Source: Dipteronia dyeriana (Eukaryota > Streptophyta > Magnoliopsida > Sapindales > Sapindaceae). From it: a stretch of 64,000 nucleotides of DNA. Shown piece after piece: positions 43,586-55,160 of this stretch. Where the stretch lies: the NCBI GenBank assembly GCA_032871835.1, contig CM065297.1, forward strand, positions 39,371,098-39,435,097, read 5' to 3'. The notes under the pieces are model-generated. The model was not told the DNA's origin. It searched no databases and worked only from the letters and a program-made list of their open reading frames with translations. Position numbers and translations under genes: made by a program. Every line of letters begins with the position of its first letter. Within the stretch, counting starts at the first letter, position 1.

Positions 43586-44889
43586 ATATATATATCCATA
43601 CGTTCCAATGTAAATATATATATATATGCGAATACCTAGAGTGTCATTTCTTTCTAAAACATGAATCTTTACAAAACAAAGAAACAGATTCACACATATA
43701 TACATCAATTAATCAAGGGTACAACCAGGTTCAGATACAAATTGTAGAAAACGGAGCGGAAGTGTAAAATTAGGGTTTGGTATATTTTAAAAAAAATCCC
43801 CTTTAATAGAAATAACCTTAACCCTAGATTAATTGGCGTATATTAAAAGTATCGTACCTTTTTTTTCATGATGATTGAACTAGAGTCGAATTGAATCCAT
43901 AAGATCTTTCAATCCAATCACGAACGTGAATCACCTAGGAGTGTGGGCTCCCTTTCTTTTAATTGTATACCTGAGGATGGAAACAAACAAAATCTTCTTC
44001 TTTGTGAACCTTGATTCGATGTTGTACACAAAACCTTTTGATGTAAAGGCTACTAGTGCACTATCGAAAACAAAACGTTCCTCTTTTCTCTTCTCCATTG
44101 CCAAATTCAATACACAATATCTATGAGTTGGACGAAGTTTTTTTTATATAACTAAAAAAAAAAATCTCACTCTAAAAGTTAGGTCTTGATCGAAATTCTA
44201 TATAGGTTTATATATAGATGGTCGAAAATCCTCCTATAAAGTGGATTTCTACTTCACCAAGACTCCTATCAAAATTTGGATTCAATCCCCTTAAAAATAG
44301 GATTTCTCTTACACACCAAGATTCCTAATCCAACTCAAATAGTATATTTATTCAATAACCAATTATTGAATATAAATTAAATTGTGACTAAATAAAAAAC
44401 TTCCGAATTTGACCAATTATCAATTAGAGTCCTAATAGAAATCAAATACTTCCTAATTTGACTAGATAATTAAATTCCTTTTATTTATCTACTTATCGAA
44501 TATAGTATTTGATATTTAGCACATTACTAACAATAATATGACTCTAGGAGACCTTCTACTACTAGTAAAAAGATTTTGACTTTTAATTAAATAATTAATT
44601 AATTAAAAAAATAATTAATTTCCATCGAATTAAATAATAAAATAAAAAACAATATAATAAGCTACTATATATAGCCTTAGCCTCCCAAGCCAAAATATAT
44701 GGGCAAAATGTTGTTTTTCCCATTTATTAAATCAATCGAACTTAAATAAAAGTTCCACATGTGAACTATGATTATTTACTTTTGAAAATTATAATAATTT
44801 AACTATAAATGATATAAGATTTGTTTTACTAGAAATCACTTTTATTAATATGAAAAGATTGTCAAATACATTATTACACTCTTGCTATC
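43586..44889 (-). repeat. Copia-B leader, primer site and internally deleted LTR
   Basis: 43665-43742 matches the start of the Copia-B leader and its primer site. From 43743 (LTR end TTTTCTACA on the minus strand) to 44889 lies an LTR of only about 1.15 kb. About 1 kb is missing where AAGTTCCACATGTGAACTA joins TGATTATTTACTTTTG. The last about 15 bp at the LTR start (TGTTAGGATTAT) are also lost at the boundary with Tat-like integrase. Confidence 0.8.
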
Positions 44890-45382
44890 GAGCAAATGGG
44901 CCAAGGAGCTTCCCAAGGTTCTCTGAGCATACCAGACAATATAGAGAACAACTAGTGGAGAGTCACCCTACTCTCTAGCCTTCGGGTTTGAAGCAGTCCT
45001 TTCCCATCGAGCACAAACTGACCTCTTTCAGGGTACAACACTTTGAACCTGAATGCAATGAGGTCAAGCTCCGAGCTAATCTAGATCGCCTGGAGGAGAA
45101 ACAAGATGGGGTAGCCGAGAAAAGTGGCGATTTACCAGAGCAAGATCGCTAGGTATTTCAACAGAAAGGTCAGAACCTAAAATTTTAAAGAAGGGGATCC
45201 AGTTCTCAAGAAGGTGACCTTGAATACCCGAAGAAGATCGGACGTGGTCCTATGACCTTACTAGGAAGGGTCATACATGGTGAAGGTAGTGGTTCATAAT
45301 GGGGAATACAAGCCTGAAGACTTGGATGGTTGACCCATTAATCATACTTGGAATGCAGATCACTTGAAGAAGTTTTATCCTT
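44890..45382 (+). pseudogene. Tat-like integrase C-terminus (copy 2)
   Basis: It aligns base by base with 31918-32410 (AAATGGGCCAAGGAGCTTCC, TTGAACC, ATTTCAACAGAAAGGTCAG). Frames are broken by several indels, and it ends with TATCCTTAGGCAGGGGACTC, as in copy 1. It has no catalytic residues. Confidence 0.75.
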
Positions 45383-45544
45383 AGGCAGGGGACTCTCGAG
45401 CAGACTACCTCCATTTAGTTTTCAATAAAATCCCCAACAACAATGTACTCCATTTTGATCATCAACAAAGTATATTTTCTCCATCTTTGATTTTGCTCTC
45501 TATAAGCTATAAATTTCTCCATATTCGATTGGGTTCTCCACAAG

Positions 45545-46161
45545 TAAATTCGCCATAACTGCCTCGAGACCAGGGATTAGCCGAGGAAGCCCCCTCGCTA
45601 CTCTGATGCCATGGTCGAGTACCACCCTCTACCATGAAGGGTCTGAGTGTAAGAGCATAGTTGCCATCCAGATCTCGAGACCAAGGACTAGCCGGGGAAG
45701 CCCTCTCGTAACCCCTGATTCCATGGCTAGGCACCACCCCCCGCCATGAAGAGTCTGATGTGTAAAAACATACTTTCCATCCAGATCTTGAGACCAGAGA
45801 CTATCCAGGGAAGCCCCCTCACTACCCTGATGCCTTGGTTAGGCTACCACCCACAAGAAGAGTCTGAGTGTAAGAGCATAGTTGTCATACAGATCTCAAG
45901 ACCAAGATATAGCTAGACAGCCCTTCTGATGCCTTGGTCGGGCTACCACCCCCAAAAAGGGTCTGAGAGTAGGAGCATAATTGCCATCCAGATCCCGAGA
46001 CCATGGACTAGCCGGGGAAGCCCCTTCGCTACCTTGATGCCTTAGTTGGGCTACCACCCCCAAGAAGGGTCTGAGTGTAAGAGCATAGCTGTCATCTAGA
46101 TCTCAAGACCAAGAAATAGCTAAATAGCCCTCCTTATGCCCTAGTCGGGTTACCAACCAAG
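45545..46161 (+). repeat. About 97-113-bp tandem repeats of Tat-like copy 2
   Basis: Five to six units each contain CCAGATCTCGAGACCA, a GGGAAGCCCCCTCGCTAC or TAGCTAGACAGCC variant, TGATGCCTTGG, CTACCACCC and GTCTGAGTGTAAGAGCATAG. Two unit types alternate. The array is cut at 46161 by an LTR. Confidence 0.82.
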
Positions 46162-49100
46162 TGTTGGAACCCCGTTAACTGGTTACACAACAGAAATGGG
46201 TTTTAAACATTTTATATAGATCGTAATCTGTTTTTGGGACCAGTGAACTTGGGATCATAATTTTTTTGGAACTCATTATACAAAATTATTACAGTAATAA
46301 AATATATGTATATATACAGGAAATTGAAATCAATATCAAGAAGAAGATTAAGAACCTTACCAATGTTTGGAGGCTCCTTCACTTTTCGATATGCTCATGG
46401 TCTGTACCACTGATCTTTCTCGCTTTATCCCAGGACTGGTAACTGCGTGTGGGCACATCACGGCCTCAGAAACTTGAATGAAGGATTCAGAAAGTATGAA
46501 AAAGAAGAAACTTTTTCTTATTATTCACTGTACAACACTAGCATTGTAGACAAAAAAAAACCAACAATAATCGGTTTGTTTTGATTATCTCTTATACAAT
46601 CATGCCTTTTCTCTCTGTCAACACATGCACACATGCACTGATATCTTTTCTAATCTCATGCAACACTTGCACTGAGAAAATATCTTCAATGCGTGTATCA
46701 GGAATGTTTTTTTTTTAAATAAAAAAAAACACACACATGGACTTCACAGAACAAAACCAAATTATGTCATTTCCTTTTGTGTGTTGACAAAACAACAGGC
46801 GTTGACCTCTTTTGCTTTTTCCTTTCAAAACACATATTTATCATATCAATTTTGAAACTTAAAAAAAATGATGACCTTTTCAACGTGATCTTTTGATCCG
46901 GTTTTCAAAACAATATTGTTGATGGGAAATTTGCTCCGGATGAGAAATTCCTGTTAACACCCTCGAGACCACTACCTCAAAAGTGGTGCCCGGGGTCTGT
47001 ACCATTGGTTCCCTACCTGTTTAGAGATAGATGAGAGGCTGGATCGTAATGACAGTAAAATGGGAGATTTTATTATTGATATATTGCTTTAAGATACAAA
47101 TCACTCTCTTGTTTGCTCACAGTCTCTCGAAGGTGTAGGGTGGTGGCAACTCAGTGCCTGTCGAATAGTGGAAATGAAGGTAGCCGTGTTTTGAATACAG
47201 AATTTAGGCTTTCCTCTATTCTTTTCTTTCTCTCTTCTCTCTGTTGCTATCTATGTTTTTCTCTTTTTTTGTCTGTCGAATCTTTGTTGTATATATGTAT
47301 CTCTGTCGACCATGCTTGGCCACACATATATATATCGTCCAAGTAGGTTTTTAATTCGTAAATATTTTACCGTGATCCCATGAATCTGTTCCCTCCTTAT
47401 CGGGCGGGATTCGTTATTTGAATTTGAATTGTTACTGGATTTGATGATATCGTTGACGGAGATAAGTTTGTTCCCTTTTTTGAATCAAACTCTTGACGTG
47501 CATGTAAATATTACGTGGAGACGATCCTGTATGCACTCGAGCCATGAATTTTCATGGAGGTCACCCCGCCAGCTGCCTGATGCCCTGTAGAGCGAGGTAG
47601 ATCCCTGCTCTAAATCTATTCTTATAAGCTTAAGATGGATTTTCCCTGACCCTTGGGAGCTTGAGGTGCTCTTGTAGACATTCCTGGGAGGTAGCCGGGA
47701 TAGTGTAGATTTAGGCGTGATTCTTCCTTTATGTCCAGCAAGGACAGCGAGATTCTGGAAAGGTTGGCGGGCTTCTCTCGAATGTCTCTTAAGCTTGGAG
47801 ACTTCCCCCGGCATTCACGGGGCTGTTATGGAGCTCGACCTAGGAGTCGAGGTTCCCCGATAGATGGTCTGGAGAAGCCTGGGTTCCAGTACTCTTGTGG
47901 GGGCTCGTCCTGGTCGCGTCTGGCTTGTTTTCTGGTAGTTTTGAAGCGAAGCCAGCCTTCCCTGCTCATTCGGGGTAGCTTTACGGTCTTTTCGGGCTTC
48001 ATGATTGTCGATTATGGGTGGAAAATTTCTCTTTGACCGCTGACCAAATTTCACTATTAACAAATATATGACATATATATACTATATTTAACTTTTGAAA
48101 AACTAATCATATCTTTATTTAAAAATAAAATCTATATTTTATTAATCAATAAAGATATTATATATATTTAAAATTAAACAATTTAAATTTAAATATATTC
48201 AATTTATTTTATTTAATAAATGAGATAACCATATTATCTCATTATTCAAAATAAATAACAATTGAAGCCCTCCATTTATGACTAATTATACTATTAAATA
48301 ATAAGATAATCTTATTATTTAATAGTCATAAATGTCATTTTAATAAATTGAATAATCTAATTACTCAATCAATTCCTAATACGTGTCACTTTTGTAACAT
48401 AATTAATTGGATTATCCAATTAATTAACCGCGACCCTTGTTACCTAAATCAATTTGGCTAGCAAGGAGACCTAACGGACCCACAGTATTTTGAGCTCCAA
48501 TAATCCTTAGAAATAATTAATTAAACTCTTTAATTAATATTTAACAATTATTAACTTCGTTGTTATTCCAATATTAACCTGAAGCTGCACTCTCTGAACT
48601 GCAGACGCTTTTACACAGACCGATACACGTCGGTGTCCATCGATATAGCTATTATACATAGTGTGATCCTCCATAGTAGTTCATAATTGGAGTTAGGTCA
48701 TATTGTCTGTTATGCCCCTCTAATTACATATATCCTTTAAGTACCGTTGTTTCTCTAAAGAACAATAAATCCTATTTCCTCACAAAATTAGGAGAGCACT
48801 CATATTGTCCAAACCCCGAATCAACCCTTAAGGGAACTACCATCAACTTCTCACAAGAAGAAGTGGATTCAACTATTGTGTACAAAACTTCCCAACCACA
48901 GGCCAAACCGCAATCCCAACATATGGAGTATATTGATCAGGAAATGCATCTGACCTCACCCATGGTATATTAAAGAGCACGATCTAACCTAAAGGAGTCA
49001 ATAAGACACTCAAGATTAAGATCACCCACATATAGCCATCATTAATTGATATATATGAATCTCATCGGTAAACAGATCTTGGTGTGAGGTTCATATTGAT

Positions 49101-49458
49101 CATGGCCCAGTCTTATATGATCACATCATACAAGGTGCCTCCATTCCTATATCTCATATGAATGATTCAGGATAGAATCACTGTACATTACGGAATGGAC
49201 CGCAACTATAGATTAACCACAAATAAAGTACCCAACTTTTTTTGCTATATATGGACTCTTTAGATTGCACGTCTCTTACTGTATCCATCTATATATGACA
49301 CTTATATACACAGTTCGAGATTACATCTAGTAATCTTGGATGTTAAATATATGCACAAGTTATAAAATAAACAATACAACAAGAATGAATTGAACTTTTC
49401 ATTTTATTTATTTCATAAATCCATTTACAAATTAAATCTTTAGGACATAAACCCCAAC
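46162..49458 (-). repeat. Copia-type LTR (LTR-D), about 2.15 kb without its insertion
   Basis: On the minus strand it starts TGTTGGGGTTTATGTCCTAA at 49458 and ends GGTTCCAACA at 46162, with good TG...CA ends. The start resembles that of many plant copia LTRs. Neighbouring sequence on both sides is Tat-like, so it may be a solo LTR, but the flanks (CCAAG, ATTTA) do not match. A 1146-bp solo LTR is inserted at 46917. No protein-coding content. Confidence 0.65.
46917..48062 (+). mobile_element. Solo LTR of a gypsy-like family (LTR-F)
   Basis: It begins TGTTGATGGGAAATTTGC and ends CACTATTAACA, and is flanked by a perfect AATAT duplication (46912-46916 and 48063-48067). There is no internal region, so it is the product of recombination between two LTRs. 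It shares its start (CACCCTCGAGACCACTACCT) with the reverse LTR ending at 50861 and its end with 43585 and about 63267. Confidence 0.88.
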
Positions 49459-50250
49459 AATTTAGGGTACTTAAGTGTGCACTAGAAGTCATCAAACGTG
49501 GGAGGCGCAGAGCTAGGGAACTCATCCCAAAGATATGAATTCCTACCCAGTACTGAGAATTGGAGCTAGATGTCTACCCAGTTATTATGTTTATAGATTC
49601 AGAGATTTCTTTACCGGGTTCAATTAAGTCAAGATTATTTTGGAGGTTGCGCCCTAGGGCAAGGTTGGAAATGAAGCAATGAGATATCAGCCAAGTCAAA
49701 GTTCATGATCAAAGTTACTCAAAGTAAGCAAGGAAGAAATCCTAGCAATTTTCATTAGTAATAAGGGAGCCTATCCACTTAAAAGGCTACAGTCACCAAA
49801 CAAGGAGCACAACCCCTGGTTTCGGGTTACATAAATATAAAAATAAAATAAACGAAGAATTGACTAACTGGTCATGAGTAAAATAGGGTGCTTACCCCTC
49901 TTTTCGGGCAATCAAAGCAAGCTATGAATAGATAACATCAAGACCCAGCATCCTCATGGTTTCCTCCTATTGTACCTCCTCCTTGATGATCCTCACTCTC
50001 TGCTCTTCCTTCTTGTGGCTGCTTATATTGGTTGGCCACCTCCACTGCCCCTTCCTCTAGAGGTTCCTCAATTGCTTACTGCTCAGCCTGGTACTCCTCC
50101 AAGACTTCATCAACTACGGCCATAATCTCAGGTGGGATGGTCACCTCCCAAGTGGTCGCCACTGCCTTCGTTCCATCCTTCTCAACCTCCGCTCTGTTCT
50201 AGAGGGCTCTTCGAAGTGATATCGGACCTCCTCCGAGATTTCAAGTTGAA
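49459..50250 (-). pseudogene. Antisense ORF remnant of Tat-like copy 2
   Basis: The spacer at 49740-49910 matches 33380-33600. From about 49930 to 50215 the minus strand resembles the Pro/Glu-rich end of the antisense ORF at 33650-33950, for example the complement of GCCATAATCTCAGGTGGGAT. It is too short and broken to translate usefully. Confidence 0.5.
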
Positions 50251-50365
50251 TATATAGGTAAAATCCAAGCGACAGAAGCGTGACCAATTTATAGAATTAG
50301 GGTTTCGATATAATTAAAAATTTTCCCTTTTTTATAATAAGAAACTTAACCCTAAATAACAATAA
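50251..50365 (-). repeat. Copia-B-like LTR terminal fragment
   Basis: Read on the minus strand it resembles the last about 115 bp of the Copia-B LTR: AACCCTAATTCTATAAATTGG, CACGCTTCTGTCGC, and a terminal TATA where TACA is expected. Diverged. Confidence 0.5.
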
Positions 50366-50861
50366 AAAGTTAGGGTCCATGACCGAGCTTCAGGTACCAA
50401 GACAGGTTTCGACCCCAGCCAAAAGAACCTAGAGGCGAAGAATCGCTACCGGATGGTCCACTCTTTCATGAAAACATCTATATCATCTTCAAGCACCAAT
50501 CCTACCTCCTTGCTCACAATTTGGATCGAGAAACACCTAGAGAGGAGACCGGATACCAGGACCGGGACCGGGACCTGGACCTGGACCTGGACCTGGACCT
50601 GGACCAGGGACCGAAGACCCGAAGACTAGGGACCAGGATCAACTCACATTTAAGCCATCAAGGGAACCTCGATCTCTCTATATCTCCTCTGTATGTGTGA
50701 AGCCCGACAGGCAGGATTACTACTGTCATACCTACCGCACCATCCTTCTTTATAAACAAGATCACCAAGGTACGAAGTACTACCCTAACTGCAACCTCCG
50801 AGGTAGTGGTCTCGAGGGTGCTAACTAAAATTCCTCACCCCGAGCGAATTTTTGGTTAACA
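50366..50861 (-). repeat. LTR-F-like LTR, reverse orientation, partial
   Basis: The minus strand starts TGTTAACCAAAAATTCGCTC at 50861 and continues with CACCCTCGAGACCACTACCT, as in the solo LTR at 46917. Its later part (50380-50660) is the reverse complement counterpart of 61477-61680. It contains a GGACCT hexamer array. The far end is lost at about 50366. Confidence 0.65.
50559..50608. repeat. GGACCT/GGACCG hexamer array
   Basis: About eight head-to-tail hexamers (GGACCG twice, GGACCT five times, GGACCA). The related stretch in the opposite LTR (61472-61500) is only partly repetitive (CCTGGTCC, CCTGGTCC). Confidence 0.85.
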
Positions 50862-51098
50862 TATATAATATATTTATTTATCATTATATATATTTTAATA
50901 ATATATTATATGTTAAGCGGAAATTCCCACTGGGTGGAAAATCTAGATTACCAGCGGGGGGTAGGCACTTGGTGATTTTACACTAATATAAAGGATGATG
51001 TGGTAGATAGGAGACAAGTCATCCCTCCCGTCGGGCTTCGTGCATATGGAGAAGATATAAGGGGTTTGAGGTTCCCCTACTGGTACAAAAGGGTTGAT

Positions 51099-51103
51099 CC
51101 TGG
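51099..51103. other. Left target-site duplication CCTGG
   Basis: CCTGG is repeated exactly at 61472-61476. Confidence 0.9.
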
Positions 51104-51521
51104 TGAAAATACAAACACGGTTAAACGCTCAAGGCTAACATAATGGATGGGGTGAATAGGTTAGACACCTTTTTTTACTCCCTTAGAAACAAACAAAAGT
51201 TTGTCCCTCTAGATTGTTTGTATCACAATTTACATTATAAAAAGGAAGTCAACTTACATATAATGTTCTATCCATAGTATGCAAATAACAAACACAAATA
51301 TAAGAGAGATAGGGATAGAGAAAAGTTGACACAAAATATAACCTGGTAAACCTTAAAAGAGGAAACATCCACGGGTTAGCAACAACAGGCAAACAAAATC
51401 CACTAGTAGATAAGACAAGTACAATCTCTCAAGTGACCCCTTCACCTAGAAACTACCCTCTTATCCTACTCATGAAAATGTTTCCCTCTTGCTCAACATT
51501 CTGTGGCATCAGACCTCTTGT

Positions 51522-51705
51522 CAAGACTTCCTCGCCCATCCTTCCAGATCCTCACGACCCTAGGCAAGACTTCCTTGCTTACCCTTCTAGATCCTCACAA
51601 CCCTAGGCAAGACTTCCTTGCTCACCCTTCCGAATACTCACGACCCTAGACAAGACTTCCTTGCTCATCCTTCCGGATCCTCATGATCCTAGGTAAGACT
51701 TCCTT
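51522..51705. repeat. 43-bp tandem repeat in the 3' LTR
   Basis: About four units of CAAGACTTCCTTGCTCACCC followed by TTCCAGATCCTCACGACCCT and AGG. The partner LTR has about three units (59395-59537). Confidence 0.8.
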
Positions 51706-52722
51706 GCTTGACAATCCGAGGTCTCCCACCTCTTGCCAAGACTTCAATGCTCAACAACATAGGTCTCACACCGATTGACAAGACTTCCTTCTCATAAGGC
51801 ATTTAGGTGATCATGAATGCAAAACGCAAACAAGCACGCAACATAGAATGTTATGATCAACACATCCTTTGGAAAATACTAGACATGAGCATCAATGCAC
51901 AAAACAAATGTAGTCTAATCAATCATGCATTTTTAACCCATCTAGATCATGTAAGATATGTTCAACATCAATTACAACCTAGATACATGCATAGATCTAA
52001 AAATTGAGTCACAAGATATGTTCAATTAATACATAATCAAGTTTAAATCTCATATACCAAAAACATGCTAAAATCATGTGACAAAGTCATTTATATTAAA
52101 GCAAGAGTTCTAGAGTATATTTCCTATTCATAGATTCATCAAAGAACATAAATAGCTCAGAAGAACATAGGCACATGTATTATAATGAGATTTCGGCCAA
52201 AGAGTGCCTAATACATGTGAGGAGCTATTTTTCACAAAATCAATCAATTTAAGATCATCAAATAGTCCTAGAATCAAAGCTAGAACAATACAATCCCAAA
52301 CATGTGAAAACATAGGCAAAATCGAAACCTAGCTCAACATGTGAGATTTCAATTGAAACTCAATCTAGCTTTAAATGAGTTCAAAACTCAAATCAAAACT
52401 ATCACAAGACACATATATGTTGAAGAAGAAAACCCAAGGCAATTGACCAAGTTTTAAAATAAAACTTTAAGGGAAAGTCAATACCTTAGTTGATTTGGTG
52501 CAGTCCCGTTTTTGTGACGTCATACTCCAAAAAAGCAATAAAACTAACTTAAACCTCTAAAGAAAGGATGGAGGATGAATAGACAAACACTTTAAACTTT
52601 GAATCACCCAAATTAGAGTTTAAATGAAGAAGTTATGGTGTTTGGAAGATGAGAAAATTTGGGAGAAAATTTTGTACTCAAATTTTTGAATCTCTTCTTA
52701 TAATGAAATGTGAGAGGGAAGG

Positions 52723-52731
52723 GATATATAG
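52723..52731 (-). promoter_or_regulatory. TATA box of the 3' LTR, minus strand
   Basis: The minus strand reads CTATATATCC, 66 bp downstream (element sense) of the GC palindrome cluster. The equivalent site in the other LTR is 60544-60552, with the same 66-bp spacing. Confidence 0.5.
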
Positions 52732-52796
52732 AGAAGAGGGAAAGAGTGAGTGTGAAATGACCAAAAGAGACAAGATGCAACCAAGCTTACTTGTTG

Positions 52797-52866
52797 CCCG
52801 AGATGGTGCGTGGGCATCTCGGGACAACAAGCCTTCTTGCTCGAGATGCTCACGCGCCATCTCGGG
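52797..52866 (-). promoter_or_regulatory. GC-rich palindromic pair in U3 of the 3' LTR
   Basis: CCCGAGATGG and GCATCTCGGG (52797-52823) form an inverted pair, followed by CTCGAGATGC and CATCTCGGG (52840-52866). The partner LTR has the same arrangement with an extra CCCGAGATG copy (60618-60700). Confidence 0.5.
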
Positions 52867-53640
52867 AAGAAGAGCTTGGAGCTGTCTTCTTTTCCTTCAA
52901 CCTCCCTTCGCATTCTTCAACCGCTCTCCAGCCTCTAAACTCGAAATTTGAATCTGTTATGGATTACAAACCGTAACTCTCTCATGGACATGGACATATA
53001 GGATACTCAACCAAGAAAATAATAATTTGACTCGATATACGAAGACGAAGACAATGTATGCAACATGAGTTGAAAGTGTAGTATCTTTTGACTTAGAACT
53101 TGAAATCAATAGTATGTGTAACCGAAATGACCGGAACTCAATCAAGAATGATTTAAGACTAAAATCAAGTTCAATATCCAAGTTATACAAACATTTACAC
53201 ATACAAACATATTTCACACAAAAATGCAAACTACATAGAGATAGTATCCAATCATGCATTTTCCAAAGCATGTTATTTTCATACCAATGCATGAGCATTC
53301 ATCTTCAAGTGTGTGAATGTGTTATAAAAGGTGCACAATGATGCAGGGACACAAATGTATGAATTGTGTGTGTGTGTGTGCCTATAATGGTGCATAACTA
53401 TGCAGGGACACAAATGTATGAATTGTGTGTGTGCCTAAGCCTTGCAAGAGAAAGATAAGGTCTTAATATACATTTCTAGAACCATACAGCATCCTTTCTC
53501 TTTGAAGACTTTGAACTTGCTTTGACTAGTTGTTCCTTCTTCTTTGAAGCTTGAATCATCATGAATCTAAACAACTAAATCATTACAAGTAAACATCATT
53601 TTGATATGGAATTAATGCCAACACAATCTAAAACCTAACA

Positions 53641-53655
53641 ATCTCCCCATTTGGC
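53641..53655 (-). other. Polypurine tract of the SIRE-like element (mutated)
   Basis: The minus strand reads GCCAAATGGGGAGAT directly before the LTR start. A T interrupts the purine run compared with copy 1 at 7072-7085. Confidence 0.85.
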
Positions 53656-54110
53656 AAATTCCATGTCAAAACACCTATATATTTACTACAAATATAAAAC
53701 TGAAGATAGGTCACAAAATCACTCCCTCACATTACAATGAGTAAGATTCCTAGAACTAATCTTCATCAACACTTGAACTTCATCTTGATCTTCTCTTGAA
53801 GCAACCTATAAATCATCTCAAAGCTCAATGCATATACAAGAGAAAAACAACAAATGGCAACATTTAATATGGATTTGAATATACAATAAAGACTACAAAT
53901 ACATGTAACTCCTCCTCAATAAATGCCAAAACACAAGAATTCTTAACCAAATCTTAATACTAATTATTACATACCATTGGAAGTTCAAAAGTTCACAAAA
54001 CAACATAAAAAGAAACTAAGCAACTAGCATCTCTTTCTCCCCGTTTTTGATATGAAATGATGCCAAAAAGTTAAGAAATGTACCTTAATGCTCAAATACT
54101 AGCCACTTGT

Positions 54111-55160
54111 TCAACCAACGAAAGTCGTGCGAGTAGTTGATCTAACATAATGCTTGAGAGGTGGTCTTGAGCTTGAAGCAATGAACTCCTTCAACTCTTT
54201 TATCCTAGTATCTTGTTGAACAACTATAGCACTAAGTTCATCAACCTTCTCCTTCAATTGTATAGCCGAATCTGGAAGAATATTTATGCTAATCACATGA
54301 CTATCAACTTGAGAACTACTAAATAGTCCTAAAGTATCACAAGTCTTGCCCTTATTCTTATAAGACATGCATGACACACGTTTATCATAATACTTTTCCA
54401 AGGGTTGAACTAACACATCATCTTCTCTACTCTTAATCCCACGAGCTAAACACAATGAAGTAATAAACCCCGGTAATACAAGCTTTTTATCATCTCTAGT
54501 AGAGAAAGCCGCACTATCAGTGTAATACATGAGAAGATTTCCAAGATTCATAGGTTGATTAGTTACCAAGGCTTGCACTATTTTGATCTTGTCCTTATTC
54601 AACTCGGTTGAATTCGAAGATCCAATAATGTTAGTGCAAATGAATAGATGCCAAAATGCACTAGCCTTAGTTAACTTATGTTGACTAATATATGCCCTAT
54701 TTTTCCATTCAAATGAAGCATTGTCACAAAGAGTTCTACCCATGATGTTTAGATTCTCAATAATATCTACATCAAGAAAATTTCAATCTATATCATTAGG
54801 TAACCCAAGAAACTTGTTAATATTTTTCGGGTTCACTCTAAACACAATGCCCCTAATTTCCATCAATGCATCTAACAAGGTGGCACTTTTTTTATATTCA
54901 AGATAAAACTCTCTAACAATAGTATCATTTACAACTCCTAACATGCTCACCTAAGATTTCCATTTTCTATCATTTAAGCACTTAAGAACATAAGAATCTT
55001 TACACTTACCAAAGTCAATGCCTCTCTCTTGAAATGTCTTCTTTGTTCCAAAGATCCCTAAATATTTTGTCCTTGAAGCTTTGGATCCTTTTGAGGTAGA
55101 CTTGGCTTTCACAACGGGTTTAAATTGATTTTCACTTTCGGTAATCTTAGTTCCTCCCAT
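54111..55160 (-). pseudogene. Plant transposon protein-like ORF (ORF2) in place of pol
   Basis: This is a 350-codon reading frame from ATG at 55160 (MGGTKITESENQF) to TGA at 54111, interrupted by only two in-frame stops (about 54953 and 54785) and no frameshift. Order: a basic N-terminus, an RGIDFGK/Trp region, then IVREFYLEYKKSATLLDAL with RGIVFRVNPKNINKFLGLPN. Next come KASAFWHLFICTNIIGSSNS and IVQALVTNQPMNLGNLLMYY, then LPGFITSLCLARGI. The C-terminus is a coiled coil (LKEKVDELSAIVVQQDTRIK). This pattern matches the putative plant transposon protein domain found in many plant genomes, function unknown. No nuclease, polymerase or DDE motif is visible. The sister copy (7529-8591) has TGG where this copy has the first stop. 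Confidence 0.75.

Larger units (their letters stand above)
44890..50250 (+). mobile_element. Second Tat-like gypsy remnant with nested LTRs
   Basis: This is collinear with the end of the first Tat-like element: the integrase C-terminus (44890-45382), a tandem repeat block (45545-46161), and after an interruption (46162-49458) the spacer and end of the antisense ORF (49459-50250). Upstream pol was removed at the junction with the Copia-B LTR at 44889. Confidence 0.78.
51104..53640 (-). repeat. 3' LTR (element orientation) of the SIRE-like element
   Basis: 2537 bp. It contains a 43-bp tandem repeat (51522-51705), a GC-rich palindromic pair (52797-52866) and a TATA box (52723-52731). The ORFs 51807-52007, 52649-52976 and 52957-53298 recur in the partner LTR only as LTR sequence. 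Confidence 0.9.

Noticed and set aside
45507..45737. Minus-strand ORFs in the tandem repeats (also 32610-32846)
   Set aside because: Repetitive translations that follow the repeat units; not genes.
46162..49458. LTR-D as a proven solo LTR
   Set aside because: The ends are good but flanking 5-bp sequences (CCAAG and ATTTA) do not match, so the solo status is left open.
51522..51800. Regularly spaced repeats considered as a CRISPR array
   Set aside because: The 43-bp units are directly adjacent, have no unique spacers, and lie in a plant LTR.
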